Shown: piece by piece, positions 15,001 to 30,000 of the stretch
Numbering within the stretch: position 1 is the first letter of the stretch
How the letters are laid out: the number at the start of each line of letters is the position of its first letter
Assembly (NCBI RefSeq): GCF_000237925.1
Contig: NC_031502.1
Span: forward strand, 45,520,215-45,584,214
Direction: 5' to 3'
Origin: Schistosoma mansoni
Lineage: Eukaryota; Platyhelminthes; Trematoda; Strigeidida; Schistosomatidae
DNA length: 64,000 nt
Position numbers and translations under genes: made by a program
The notes under the pieces: generated by a model
What the model was told of the DNA's origin: nothing
Database searches by the model: none
What the model saw: the letters and a program-made list of their open reading frames with translations, nothing else

Positions 15001-18000
15001 TGACAGCTACCGGTACTCCAGTTAATCCCAGGATAATTGAAATCACCAGTGATAATCTTAGCGCTGAAGTTTAGAGTAGATGCGTGTATAAATGCATTGA
15101 TAATACGATCATTCAAATTATCAGTACTATCAGGAGCTTTATATATACGACCTAGGAGTAGACTATGGTTTAGGGTATTGATTGATATCCAGATCGATTC
15201 AGGTAAACTATTCAAGATACTATCTTCAACTTTGTTAGTTGTTAATGTATCCAAAGCAAATATAAGACAACCGCCTCCTCGCTTAGTTTCTCTGTCACAG
15301 CGATAGAGTCGATAGTTTTGGATATTTAATTCGGAATCGGCCACTGCTGGATAACACCACGTTTCAGTGATAAGTATAAAAGAAGGCTTGGCTAGAAAGG
15401 CTAAGGTTCTCAAGGCTGAAATTTTGTTCAGAAGTGAACGTGCGTTAATAAGTAATAAGTTTAAAAAGGGAGTGTGTAGTGTAAAAAAACCGAGAGCATC
15501 CTTATCGAAGGTATGAGTTCTAGCTATGCCTGGACTATGGTTTCATGTGTTTTCCGGATCGCATAGGCTATAGCATGAGCGAATTGTAGAGCTAGTGGAA
15601 CAAGGGATCTCTGGAGGCCGAAAAATTCCTTATTTTGGTAAGGTTGTACTTGTTTTGGTGGACAATTAAGACAGGTGCCTGCATGTTGGGGTTGCGTTGA
15701 TGGTGCATAATCTAGTATACCATCTTCCCCACTGCAAGAGTGATGATAAGAGTTACATCTTGCAGGTTTATTATTTATAACATTTGGGGGAAACCATGGG
15801 GCACGTTGGTTCATTGCCGTCTGTCTAATAGTAGGCCTGCTTACATGATGGTTGTAGTGGCCGTCTCGTGTAACGTTTGAACGAAATGTGTCCTTATAAC
15901 CTCCCTTACGGTGAGTAGGGTCAAGCATGGTTTCAGAAATTGTACTTTTGTTTGGTAAGGCCGTTGAAATATTTTTGGTATTCGGTCTAGAACCAGAAGG
16001 TTTTTTATTTACTTTCTTCTTAATTGGTATATTCTTCTTAGGTTTAGCAGTGTTTTTATGAGCCTTCACAATAGAATCAGGTGTTCGATCCTTGGCTTCC
16101 GATATTACACTGGAAAGAATGACATTAGAGTCTACATCAGATATGTCCTGGGTATCTAGGGCCACTATGGGTATGAGAGGCAAACTAGCACACTGCATTG
16201 GTATATCAGTACACTGACTAACATGAGATAGATTAGCTGCACCAGTGGGTTCAGCTGCTGGCGCGATCACATTTGTTGTGATCTCAACAATGTTATTTTC
16301 GTTCATGTTACGCTTTTATGTTAGTCTTTGATTGGTGGTTTTGTCTGAGACTATACGAGCGTTTTTAAACTTCGTATGCGCACAGACTAGCTGTTCAGAT
16401 TCTTTCAAACGTTCCGCTAATAAATGGGAATCAAATCTAAACTGGATAGGGCACGAGTATTTTTGATGCTTTTTGTTAAGTCGGATACATTGGCATGGAT
16501 TGTCCTGGAGATTAGCTGCCTTTAGTATCGAGTTTCTTACAGTTTTAATGGCAACTTTGTCCGGTATATTATATATAATCACATTATTTCGAGAGATTGT
16601 TTGCTTGGTGACTTCATTAGCTATCAAGTCAATAACGGATTCTACTTTGATCCTGTCTTCGAGTTCAGAAGTAACTATATCCTTTGACAACAGCAGTCGA
16701 AGGGGTGACAGTGTCTTTAGCTCTAGTTTAAGATCATCATGCTTTAATAAAGAGCCCGCAAGTGACTTCACTTTAGAACGCATATCACTTAATTGCTTAA
16801 AGACAGCGGCTAATTCGCTCTTAATATGATCGATACCATCTGTTTGTGAGTTAGAACTCATTATTAAGTTAGACATAGAGTCATCCAGCAACATGTGTGG
16901 AATAAGTCCACTCCCACTATTATCTGGTGCAACAGAAGTTGCAGAGCATGGGGTATAGGTTAGACCAGAGTTGTTAATATCTGAAGAAATAGGACTTTTT
17001 CGAGCTCGTTTTTGTGTCAGTCGAACCATTTTTCTTCAAGGGTTAACTGAATGTTATTATTGATTTATAAACTAGGGTTTAGCGATATATAAGCACTTTG
17101 TAATAAATACCGTGTGATCGTAACGCAAACTTCAAACGTACCGCAATTTTTATTCAGTCCTACTGCATTTAGTCCTACTGCATAATTCTTTTTATCTTTG
17201 TTATCACAAAACGTTTGACTAGCATATGTTTTATTTCATGACATTTCATCTACAACAGTTTTTGTATTGGACAGTGTATGTTATACTAGTAACCAATTGA
17301 TCTCAGACGTAGAGATGCTGTAAATTGTAATCTATGTTTGAAATGTGTATTATCTTATTTAACCTCTAGTTGGCATGATAAACATTATACAGACATCTCA
17401 AATATTTTGTTATTAGTGACTAAATGCATATGTAGTAGGCTATTAGTGTTAAGCTAAGTGATCCTTTAATTAGAACGATATTGATACTTCGTAAGTAATA
17501 TAATTTAAATCCTTTATTACAAATTTATCTATGCTGTTTGTTAAATCTTTTTTAGAATATTGTTGAGACATCTTTAAAGTTGTTAGAAACTCGAATTCGT
17601 GTTAGTCGACCAACTTTTCACACTTTAGAACCAGTTTTAGCTATTCAACATGCAGCTTTACAACTTGTCACCTCAGCTCTAAGCTCATTTAACAGCGATA
17701 CATATCAAATATCTAATCGAGAAGTATTGAATTCTACAATATCGCGACTACGTACTGCTTTAGGCTATAATTGGCTAGAACGTGCTAAACTAGCCAGGAA
17801 GTAAGTTGTAACTACTGGCTTTAATTTTCAAAATTTATGTATCTATCGTCATATTAATTTATTGGATTAAAATAGTTGAATATTAACCAACAATTTGGCA
17901 GAGTATATTAATTTTCGCTATCAAGTTGTTTTGGGATCAAACCAACGAATGCATAAACCTTGAATGAGACAGTTTTTTAGTTTTGCAAATTACAAAATTC

Positions 18001-21000
18001 ACATAGGCAGAAAGGTATATTCATCGTTTAATTGTGATTTTCAACAACTTTCCATTCATAATCACCGTTAAAAAAATTAAATTTTACGTTGCTCTCAGTC
18101 CGAAGTAAATGAAGATTTCTTATGGAAACCGCTTAATTACTTTATGGGTTTTAGGTACTAATTTAGCGAGATCTTTGGGCAGATGGGTTTTAGGTACTAA
18201 TTTAGCGATATCTTTGGGCAGNNNNNNNNNNNNNNNNNNNNNNNNNNNNNNNNNNNNNNNNNNNNNNNNNNNNNNNNNNNNNNNNNNNNNNNNNNNNNNN
18301 NNNNNNNNNNNNNNNNNNNNNNNNNNNNNNNNNNNNNNNNNNNNNNNNNNNNNNNNNNNNNNNNNNNNNNNNNNNNNNNNNNNNNNNNNNNNNNNNNNNN
18401 NNNNNNNNNNNNNNNNNNNNNGATTTTTTATACAGAATTAATCTGAATGATTACAGTTTTCTATATTTAAGGAAATATAAGACAACTTAATTGTTAATAT
18501 GAACTTTATCACAAAAATGGAACTTAAATAAAAACCCTCAGTAGTGGATTTTCGATCGTGTGAGATATATACTATTTATTTTTTCTAATAGCTTTATTGC
18601 ACAACTTAGTTTGTATAAAAAAACAAAGAAAAAAGAATCTGGATTTCATATTTTTAAGAGGACTTGAATTTGTTAGTGTATCCATCCTTTTCGAATTCTT
18701 GATCATCTATGCTTATTTCTACGATGAAACATAAGCTGTTCAATACTCGTGACGTCTAATTTTATATATCAATTCCTAGATACCTAAAACTTAATTCATT
18801 TTTTTATTGAGTATTTGAATGAATGTTCTCACGGCAAACATACTTTACACTTTGATTTACACATAAGATCTGGACAATTTATGGCAGCTTATACTTGTGT
18901 TCTTCGTGCTGAAGATTTCGGAATTCCAGATGCTCTACTTGAAAGAGCTAAACTATTATGGAAGACTGATAAAAGAGAAGCCGCTCAAACATGTTTGGAT
19001 AAGGGTATACCTGACGTTTTTGGTTGTAATATTTTCAATGTACGTAACAAACCATCCAATGAGAATAATGAAGTTTCTACAGAATATAGAACTATTTCTG
19101 CACAACAGGTAAACATGTACATAAATTGAATAAATTGCTTTTAAAAAATCTTTTTGACCAAACGAATTCACTGTAAGAAAAGTAAAAGAAATGAAGTCTA
19201 GTTGCTAACTAAAACTAATTCATTCTTAGTAAAATATACTAATGTACGTTGATAGATACAATTGTAAACTTGTGAACTAATGGTCGTTTTTCTTGAAGTT
19301 ACTCTTCTAGCATATTCATATACAATAAGGCACAAAATGTTTCAGAAACACATGATATTTTGGAAGCATATGTGTATATCTCGAAAATTTAAAGAGATTA
19401 AACTTCTCAATGTGCACTTTGAGATAGGATTCATGTCAAGTTACACACACTAACTCGGTATGTACTTTCTTGAACGATTCTAACAAGGGCTTCTAAGGGA
19501 GTCATTTCATCCAGTTGATTGGTTACAATTGTTACGACTATACTATTATTCGCAAATACTTAGGGTAAATATCTTGATTTTGGACGAATAATTTAAAATA
19601 TGTTTAGACTTATTTGTCAAAATTCTCTGTACATTATACTTAAAATAAACGTCTTTCTAAAGTGTCATTTCAAATTTCAGAAGTATATGACGCGGTTGCT
19701 CATTGAATACTTCATTGCATTATCGCTGTCCAATAGGATAACTAATTAATCAGTGTAAAAGTAGGAGTTGATGTTTATTTTGTTGCTAATATGCTTTCTG
19801 CTAGTAGCTAATTATGGCGTACTTCAAGGTTCACTACAATTTGAAATCAGATGAGAAAAGCTTAAAGATACATAAATATTTATGTCTTAAGTTACTGACT
19901 TTGTAAAACTCTAAAATACTGAGGACTAGTGATGATAATTCAAAATGTATTTGGTTTTCTTTTACGTATACTTTTAAGTAACCTAGAAACTCAAACGAAT
20001 TCATTTGTTCATGTGATTTTTTTGATGTATATAAATGAATGTATCCAATCTCTGTTCATTTCATTCTAATTAATCAGGCTTTACTTCTACGCACACGTTA
20101 TTGTGAAGAAACGAATAGATATGATTTTGAAACTACCGGAAAACTCTATGAACAAGTTTGTAGTTTTAATTCCGGTTATGAGGAGGCTCATTTTCGTCTT
20201 GCACGCTATGTGGACCGGGCTAGAACCCAGGCAGTTGGCTGTAAACAACAAAAGTATGTAAGATTTTATTGTTTGATCATTTGCTTTTTATACTTGTTTT
20301 AATGTCTTACTTTCATGTTGAATTCCAACACTTCGGTAGTATACTCGATCTATCATGAAACATTTTTTACCATATTCTAAAGGTATGATGAAACCGTGTA
20401 AATCTGATGATTCTGTAACTGAAATAATTATAAGATATCTATATTGATCTCTTAACTGTTGTTTCTCAGATGTAATTCATCGGTCTTATTTAAAAAAATC
20501 AATAATAAAATTCATTTCTAACCAGTTTTCGTAAATATTATCAACAATTTTATTTATCAAGGGTAAGTCAATTTGGTCGTAGTTCATTAGGCTAGCTCTT
20601 AAATCTCATGTAGTTGTGTAGTTAGTAATAAAAGGAATGACACTTGCCCCAAAACAACTGTTTGATGATCGTTATCTGTCATTTGATAACTTTCCTATCA
20701 TTTGAACATACTTTCCGGTTATTGTCTAGTTCCTTTAAAGTTATGCTCTTTCTGTCCGAATTTCAATAATCTTGTCATTTAATTACTATCCAGTCAAATA
20801 TCTGAACACTAGAATTACACCAAAATAGATTTTTTCGTAGTTTTTTTTTGAAACTACGAACTGATCTTAGGTAGATTACCAGGGAAAGTCAGGAAGCACT
20901 GTACAGTTGTTTCTTCTTAGTATAGAGGTTGTAATTGCACACTGCTGAGGATTCCTATGCTTGAACAAAACGGTTGTCTATTACTTCCTGGTTTACAGTA

Positions 21001-24000
21001 GTGATCTACCCAAGATCAGTACGTAGTTCAAAAAAATTGTGAGAAATCGATTTTTTAAATAATTATCAAGTTACGTAGTAGAAAAGGACAAGATGTACCA
21101 GTAATTAAAGTATAAATACACAAGTAGTAAAGAAGAAATGTGAAAAATTAATGGAAGATAAGCATTCACTCTTATTCATCAGATTCTTTTACATCGGATT
21201 TGAATTTCGTCCTTGCACGTAACGTAGACTGGGAGTTCTAACCAACTAATCTAGTCTGTTAATTCAAAAGACATTCGTAATGCTTCCAATCCTCACTTGG
21301 CTATTGATGATGTAATGAACAACCTACTTCATAATAACTGTCAAATCCTTCTTTATTCGTCTGTACTGTGATAGAATCTCTCTTGTTTATATATATATAT
21401 ATATATATATATAAGCTCTTACTTTCTTTTTAAAACCAACCGTGGGTTTCACCTCACTTATATACAATTATGGTAACTTATTCAATTAAACTTTTTTTAA
21501 TACCAGTGAAATTTATCTTTATCTGTGTTATGAATATTAAGTTTGAGTCTTGGTAGAAATTCTACTAGTCACTTAAGGTGCAAAGTATACATTTGAAAAT
21601 AGTTTTCATTCATTTAGTAGTGTTTTTATGTTGTGTTTTGACTTTTATTTTTACAGTGCACTAATCAAAGTAGCTTTGCAACAATACGGCTTAGCTTTAA
21701 GTTATGGTAGTCAATTTATTTATCAGTCAATGCCAAGGTTATTAACATTATGGTTGGATTATGGTCAAGATTCTGTTCGTAATTCTCATGAACTAAATAA
21801 GTCTCAAAAACATACGGAAGAAAATAATCTACATTCAGAACAAAAAGTCTTCAATGAAGTTCAAGAGGTAAGTTGATTAAGTAATAAATACTGAACAGTT
21901 TACGATTTCTTTTTCGTATTAAATGTTTGGAAATAGTTTACTCTTGAAAGAGGGTTCTATTCTACATTATCATTCTTGCTTATGAATATCAACCTGCATT
22001 ATATTTTATCATTCAAGTGTTCTACCAAATCACTAAAAAACAGCAATACAGTGCTATCTAGCTTTCGAGTGTTCTTCAGCTTATATAAGTTATATGTAAA
22101 AATTATGTTCATCATCTTTTGACTGGTTAGTTTCTGTTAACATGTTCGGTTACTATTTCAAGGTAGAAGTTACAGTCAACATTCGTGACATGTAGCTGAG
22201 AAATAACTTTTTACACACAAAGTACTACCTTTCACGTTCTAGTTAAGCACCCAAGAACTAAGCTCCAATGTTACTTTAAGCCTAAAAGATAAACATACTG
22301 CTTACCTCCTGTCGAAAAGTTTTACTGTATTTTACATTTGAAGGTTCTAATATCTCTCGTTGTACAAGTACTCATACTATAGCTGTTTTTCCTTCATTTT
22401 AGCTTATGCGCATCAATTGTCAACGAATTCCTGTTTATCAGTTTTACACTGCTCTTAGTCAACTGTTATCGCGTGTATGTCATGAAATTCCAACAGTAGT
22501 TACCACGTTAATTGCTCTGATAGTCCGCATTTTTGAAACGTATCCGTTACAGACTATGTGGTTTTTGATTCCACTGAATGACGTAAGCATTTCGTTTTTC
22601 GAGTTGTATTTTTGCGTCTTTCTGTTATGTTGTTTCTATCACCGAAATAAAATATTTTAAAGGATTCATCTTTTCTTGGCGCTTAAGGACTAGTCTAGCT
22701 CAGCATCTAAACTAACTATAGGAACTGAAATAGTTAGGTGCCTTAAACACTTCACTCATCTTAGTAGTCTCATGGATCCTGTAGGCTGGTGTTTGACAAA
22801 GTCTTGGCACAGATTCAGAAAGCTCCTTTGTCTTTTACCAACTGCAAGTGGCGTACAAAAATTGCACCTATACTAAAAGGACGAGTATACGGCACAATTG
22901 TTTGTCCTGTTCTTAATAACTGTGAAACGAGGTTATGCAAAATAGAAGACATTCACAACTTACTCTCGGTAAAATATACAGGTGGGTTTACAAGTCGATA
23001 TATTAATTTTAGCTTTAAAGACGAAAATCACAGTCAAAGAAAATCAGTAATAAAAAAACAGTAACGAAGCAAACCCACCATTTTGGAATGCGTTATTTTC
23101 TTAGATCTCTAGCCAGTGATTCATAATATATCATTATCCTTAGAATAATTATATAGCTATTGGCTTATCATTTCTCACACTAGCTACTCTCATCTTCAGT
23201 AACTTTCTGTCTTATTGAAGTCAGTAATAAGCTATGCTTTTGTCTGAATTTTTGACGATCGGGTACTTCTAACACAATTAGTGTGTGATGGCACTTTTTT
23301 GTTTATAAATACCTCGTCAGGTACCATCCCAATTGTTATAATTGTATTTTTGCTATATAAACGACCCAGCTATTCCTATTGCTTAGTATTCTTATACGAT
23401 GACACTCGACAAGACCCCAAAATCAGAACACGTTGAACAGGAATGAAATTGTATTCAAAATAATAATGATAAGTGAACAGCAATCACTGACTTGAATAAC
23501 GTTCATATATTTATAGTATATACATAAGAAGCTTATAGATTTTTCTCCAATAATATGCCCGGGCTGATCGGTTTAGAATTAGCCAATCAGCGCGCAGCAA
23601 TACCATCATGCATGAAACATGCATACATGAAACATCCAATCTATGTCCCACTAACACCTCCCCCTTGAGCAGATTCGTAGGATCTGGTGCTAGGGTCCAA
23701 CTGCAACCGAGTGACTGGCCTGCGCTTTCGATCTGTCCATCGTCTAGGCAATAAGGAAGTTGTGTCACTCTTTGCTTGCACAGAAACTGACTTGTCTGTT
23801 CCGGGCGTTTTGATTTCAAAGGTGTCTAGCAGAACGTCAAGAGGTATTCGATGTCGATTCTCGCTGCTGGCTATCGAAGTTGCTTTCAGTTGATTAGCAT
23901 GACGTATCCAAACTTCTGAGCCAACTGACACCTCATAAACCACATTCCCTTTCTTTCTCACGATCCGACCAGCTGTCCACGTAGGATGTTTACCACGATA

Positions 24001-27000
24001 GTCCATAGCAAGTACATTTTGACCCACCGTAAACAATCGTCTTTGTGCCCCATGGTGTCGATTGAACTGCTTCTCCATCGATAAGTTTCGTCGGGGCTCA
24101 CGAGCTGGCGTCGGACGGATGACATCGAAATGTGTCCTTATTTTTCTGCCAAGTAACGCTACCGCTGGAGAGACCTCATTTGTTGTTTGAGGGTTCGGTG
24201 TAGAACGGTAGATAAACAGGAACCTCTCTAAGATCTCGTCGGTGGTACCCTCCCCTCTTGATTTTTTTAGGGCATTTCTGAACGTACCAACAAAGCGTTC
24301 TACCTGACCATTCGATTGTGGATGGAATGGAGGTGTTCGGATGTCCCTGATTCCGTTTTGCTGACAAAATTCTGAAAAGATAGATGATGTAAATTGTGTG
24401 CCGTTGTCGCTGACTACTTGTTCTGGAACCCCGAAACGACTGAATAATTGACGTAGCTTTTTGACTGTGCAGCTTGCAGTTGGATGTTCCATGATGAAGA
24501 TTTCCGGCCACTTGCTGTATGCGTCCACTACCAGAAGGTAAGTTTGTCCATGGAATGGACCAGCGAAGTCTAAATGTATACGCTGCCACGGTGACTGTGG
24601 TATCGGCCATGATTGCAACTCTGCTTTTCGTGGTGCTTTTGCTGCCAATGCACATTTTGTACACGAACGGGATAGCTGCTCGAGTTGGGTATCTAATTGT
24701 GGCCAGTATACATAACTTCGTGCTAGAGCTTTCGTGCGGTTTATTCCGGGATGTCCTGCATGTAGCTGTTCGAGGACTGCTTGTTGCAACTTCTTTGGGA
24801 TTATGACACGTTCAGCAAACATGAGACAATCGTCGATGATTGAAAGAGATAATCTACGCTGATAAAACTGCTGAAGTTCTGTTGAACTAATCTTCTAGGG
24901 CCACTCTTCTAGGTGGAACTTTCTAACTTCTTGTAGAACAGGGTCTCGAAGAGTCTCTTTTCTGACTTCATCTGATGACACTGGAGTGTTTCGAATTGCC
25001 GCCGATACTACACTCCGTATTTCTGGGACCTTTCCACCTGTCTTTTTTGCACGTGAAGTGGTGTCTGATGATGGACACGACACGTTACAAACGCTGTTGA
25101 AGGGTACCTCCATTATTCCAAGTTTTTCTAACATATCTAGACCAGGAAGATCAAGGTTTGGTCGTTCTGTTAGATAGCATACTCCTTTACAGCTATTTCC
25201 ATTGAAGGAAAATTCACATTGTAATTTAACAACTAGTTTCAGTACACCTCCAGATGCGGTTTTAGCCGTTTTCTTGGTTGGCTTCATTGGCGGTTTTCCC
25301 AGCAAGTTATACGTCTCTCTAGACACTAGAGTAATATCGGATCCTGTGTCAATTTGAAGACGAGCCGCTATACCATTAATCTGGATCGCAACATACTTTC
25401 TCCGAATGTCATAGTCTGTTTGAAAAGCTGCTACCAGAGAAAGAGATTTAGACTCAGCTGATTTCACTACACGTGAAAGACGTTAATACTTCTTCTTGGG
25501 CTGGGACGTACGATCCGGTGGACAATGGCCTTCTTTTTGTCTACGTCTGTTGCACACCTGACATTTATGCTTCTTAAATGGACAGAACCGTACATAATGC
25601 CAATCGCGGCATAACCAACAGGCATCCGTTGGATTGTTATGAGTTTTATTGAGCTTCTGACTTTTTAACCTAGTCATAGCATTTACACTACTGCAGATTG
25701 AATTGGAATTTACCTGGTCAATTAACTGATTGTCGTGTCTGATGTTTTGTAGTCGTTTACACTCATCTGTCAATGTCTTGAGTGTGACGTTTGGGTCTTG
25801 ATCCAAACGAGTTAGAAGTCTGGTTCTAATTTCAGCATCTTGTAGTGACTGCAGAGCTTTGATGAATATTAGGCATTTAAATTGATCTTCTGTCAACGAG
25901 CGTAACTTGAACCGTTCACACTCTCTGTTGACGACGTCTGCTAGAGCACCATATTCATCGGCTTCATGTTTCACCAAATTCAGACACTGATATCTGATAC
26001 TAAACAATGAGGAAGATTCACCGAATATCTCTGACAATTGCGTTACTGTCTCCTCGAAACTGAGCTCTCGAGGTAACTTTGGCAATATATGATCAGCATA
26101 ACGTACATGTTCATTGCTTCCCAACTTACGCATCAAAAACCGGGTCTTCCATGCGTCATCATGTCGACAGAATTCTATTCTAAATGTATCTTCCCAACGC
26201 TTGAACCACGTGAGAAATGTATTTCCACTTTCGGGATCATATATGAATTCTGGGATGCTGCTAGCAACTGCATCACAAGAAGTACTTGAAACAGCATGTG
26301 AACTCGAGTTTTGGATGCTAAACTGTTGCATCAGTCTCCAACAACCGCATTTGTGCATCAAGTTGTGCTTGCTGTTGTTGTAGTATTCGGCTGAGCTGGT
26401 CATCTGATATATTCATTTTGAATGAATTTTCCTTTTTCCTCGTCGCCACTGTTATAATTGTATTTTTGCTATATAAACGACCCAGCTATTCCTATTGCTT
26501 AGTATTCTTATACGATGACACTCGACAAGACCCCAAAATCAGAACACGTTGAACAGGAATGAAATTGTATTCAAAATAATAATGATAAGTGAACAGCAAT
26601 CACTGACTTGAATAACGTTCATATATTTATAGTATATACATAAGAAGCTTATAGATTTTTCTCCAATAATATGCCCGGGCTGATCGGTTTAGAATTAGCC
26701 AATCAGCGCGCAGCAATACCATCATGCATGAAACATGCATACATGAAACATCCAATCTATGTCCCACTAACACCTCCCCCTTGAGCAGATTCGTAGGATC
26801 TGGTGCTAGGGTCCAACTGCAACCGAGTGACTGGCCTGCGCTTTCGATCTGTCCATCGTCTAGGCAATAAGGAAGTTGTGTCACTCTTTGCTTGCACAGA
26901 AACTGACTTGTCTGTTCCGGGCGTTTTGATTTCAAAGGTGTCTAGCAGAACGTCAAGAGGTATTCGATGTCGATTCTCGCTGCTGGCTATCGAAGTTGCT

Positions 27001-30000
27001 TTCAGTTGATTAGCATGACGTATCCAAACTTCTGAGCCAACTGACACCTCATAAACCACATTCCCTTTCTTTCTCACGATCCGACCAGCTGTCCACGTAG
27101 GATGTTTACCACGATAGTCCATAGCAAGTACATTTTGACCCACCGTAAACAATCGTCTTTGTGCCCCATGGTGTCGATTGAACTGCTTCTCCATCGATAA
27201 GTTTCGTCGGGGCTCACGAGCTGGCGTCGGACGGATGACATCGAAATGTGTCCTTATTTTTCTGCCAAGTAACGCTACCGCTGGAGAGACCTCATTTGTT
27301 GTTTGAGGGTTCGGTGTAGAACGGTAGATAAACAGGAACCTCTCTAAGATCTCGTCGGTGGTACCCTCCCCTCTTGATTTTTTTAGGGCATTTCTGAACG
27401 TACCAACAAAGCGTTCTACCTGACCATTCGATTGTGGATGGAATGGAGGTGTTCGGATGTCCCTGATTCCGTTTTGCTGACAAAATTCTGAAAAGATAGA
27501 TGATGTAAATTGTGTGCCGTTGTCGCTGACTACTTGTTCTGGAACCCCGAAACGACTGAATAATTGACGTAGCTTTTTGACTGTGCAGCTTGCAGTTGGA
27601 TGTTCCATGATGAAGATTTCCGGCCACTTGCTGTATGCGTCCACTACCAGAAGGTAAGTTTGTCCATGGAATGGACCAGCGAAGTCTAAATGTATACGCT
27701 GCCACGGTGACTGTGGTATCGGCCATGATTGCAACTCTGCTTTTCGTGGTGCTTTTGCTGCCAATGCACATTTTGTACACGAACGGGATAGCTGCTCGAG
27801 TTGGGTATCTAATTGTGGCCAGTATACATAACTTCGTGCTAGAGCTTTCGTGCGGTTTATTCCGGGATGTCCTGCATGTAGCTGTTCGAGGACTGCTTGT
27901 TGCAACTTCTTTGGGATTATGACACGTTCAGCAAACATGAGACAATCGTCGATGATTGAAAGAGATAATCTACGCTGATAAAACTGCTGAAGCTCTGTTG
28001 AACTGATCTTTGAGGGCCACCCTTCTAGGTGGAACTTTCTAACTTCTTGTAGAACAGGGTCTCAAAGAGTCTCTTTTCTGACTTCATCTGACGACACTGG
28101 AGTGTTTCGAATTGCCGCTGCTACTACACTCCGTATTTCTGGATCAACTGATATCGAGGCAATGATCATGTCCTCCGGTCCAGGATGCTGAACTCCAATA
28201 AGTCGTGAGAGGACATCGGCTTGACCGATAGTATTGGTTGACTGATACCTTATGTTAAAGTCGTAGCTCAAAAGCATTATTGCCCAGCGCTGTAGTCTGT
28301 TAGCTGTGTAGACAGGAATCCCTTTCTTGGAACCGAATATTGCAATCAGTGGTTTGTGGTCTGTCAACAGAGTGAACTTACGGCCGTAAAGCATTTTATG
28401 AAATCTTTTGACAGCAAAAATGATTGCCAGAGCTTCCTTTTCGATTTGACTGTAGTTGCGTTCGGCAGGGGTAAGTGATCTGGCAGCATGGGCGATTGTC
28501 TTCTCTGTTTTGTCTGGAAACACGTGTGATATTGTGGTGTGGTCTACTTATATCCATATAAGTAGTATATGGTGTGGGTCAGACATAGAATGTATTTTGG
28601 CAGAAGACCGATGAGGAAAGAACTGAAATGAAACGCAAACGTCTGGAAAATGCATGAGCAATGGAATTAGAGAAGAAACAATGAAGATTGAAAGAATTGG
28701 TTGTTAATTTGCAAATCGACTGTTCATTATTTGGTAATCAGAATTTATTGAGATAGTCTGTAATCTTTGCTTAAATACATTCGATTGTCCCCAGTCGTGT
28801 TCTGTTCACTACAATATAACTGCTCCAACTCCGTGACTAGATGCATCAGATGCGACAACAATTTCCAAGCTGGGATCGAAGTATGTCAAGAGAAGCTTTG
28901 AGCTGAGCATTGACTTGACTTTGTCAAAGGATGCTTGACATTCTGCTGACCACTGCCAAGGTTTATCTTTCGATAGTAATTCATTCAGAGGGCCTCTCAC
29001 TCGATGCATTTCAGGCAAAAATGTGCTGTAGTGACTAGCTAATCCTAAGAATGACCTTAATGAAGGGACGTCAGTTGGTACGGGCATTTTCTGAATGGCT
29101 TCTATATTGGCAGGGTCTGGTCGTCGGCCGTTCTTATCTAGGATGAAACCAAGGTATTTGATCGAATGCATGAAGAAGATACACTTTTCTTCACGTAGTT
29201 GAAAACCATACTCCAACACTCGGTTGAGAACTTGGTGTAGACGATCGGAAAGTTCACTGTTAGTGGAACCCATAACTATGATGTCATCTAGATAAGCTGC
29301 TGCACCTGGTATGCCAGTTAGCATTGTATCCATTATTTGCTGAAAGATGGCAGGTGCGGTCTTGATGCCGAATGGTAGGCGGGTGTATTGAAATAACCCT
29401 CGATGAGTGTTGATAGTCAGAAACTCTCTACTATCGTCATCTACCTCCACTTGCAGATAGGCATCCGAAAAGTCTATTTTCGCGAAACATGTACCACCTT
29501 TTAGTTTAGCAAACAGGTCTTCAGGAACAGGTAATGGATATTGATATTCATCCAATGCAGCATTTAAACCCGTTGAGAAATCAGCACATATGCGGATAGT
29601 TCCATTGGGTTTTCTAATCATTACAATCGGCGCGGCCCATGCAGAGTAATTAACCGGTTGGATAACACCAGCTTGCTGCAAACGATTAAGTTCCTGATCG
29701 ACTAATTCAAGAGCAGCATATGGCACAAGACGTCTCGGGCGAAAAATAGGTTTGGTATCTGCTTTCAGGGGTAAATGAGCTTTCACTTTAGTGCAGTGCT
29801 GTGTCAATTTGAAGACGAGCCGCTATACCATTAATCTGGATCGTAACATACTTTCTCCGAATGTCATAGTCTGTTTGAAAAGCTGCTACCAGAGAGAGAT
29901 TTAGACTCAGCTGATTTCACCACACGTGAAAGACGTTTATACTTCTTCTTGGGCTGGGACGTACGATTCGGTGGACAATGGCCTTTATGTCCACGTCTGT

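Noticed and set aside
18144-18221. CRISPR-like array
   Set aside because: Only two directly abutting units with no spacers, in a eukaryotic intron.
20945-20975. An active hammerhead ribozyme in ATR intron 14
   Set aside because: The GAAA core position is changed and stem II does not pair, so only a decayed relative is claimed.
23511-23819. Small ORFs opposite or out of frame with the Gypsy integrase (also 24176-24664, 24519-24806 and their copies)
   Set aside because: They repeat in both bodies only because the bodies are copies; the integrase frame explains the region.
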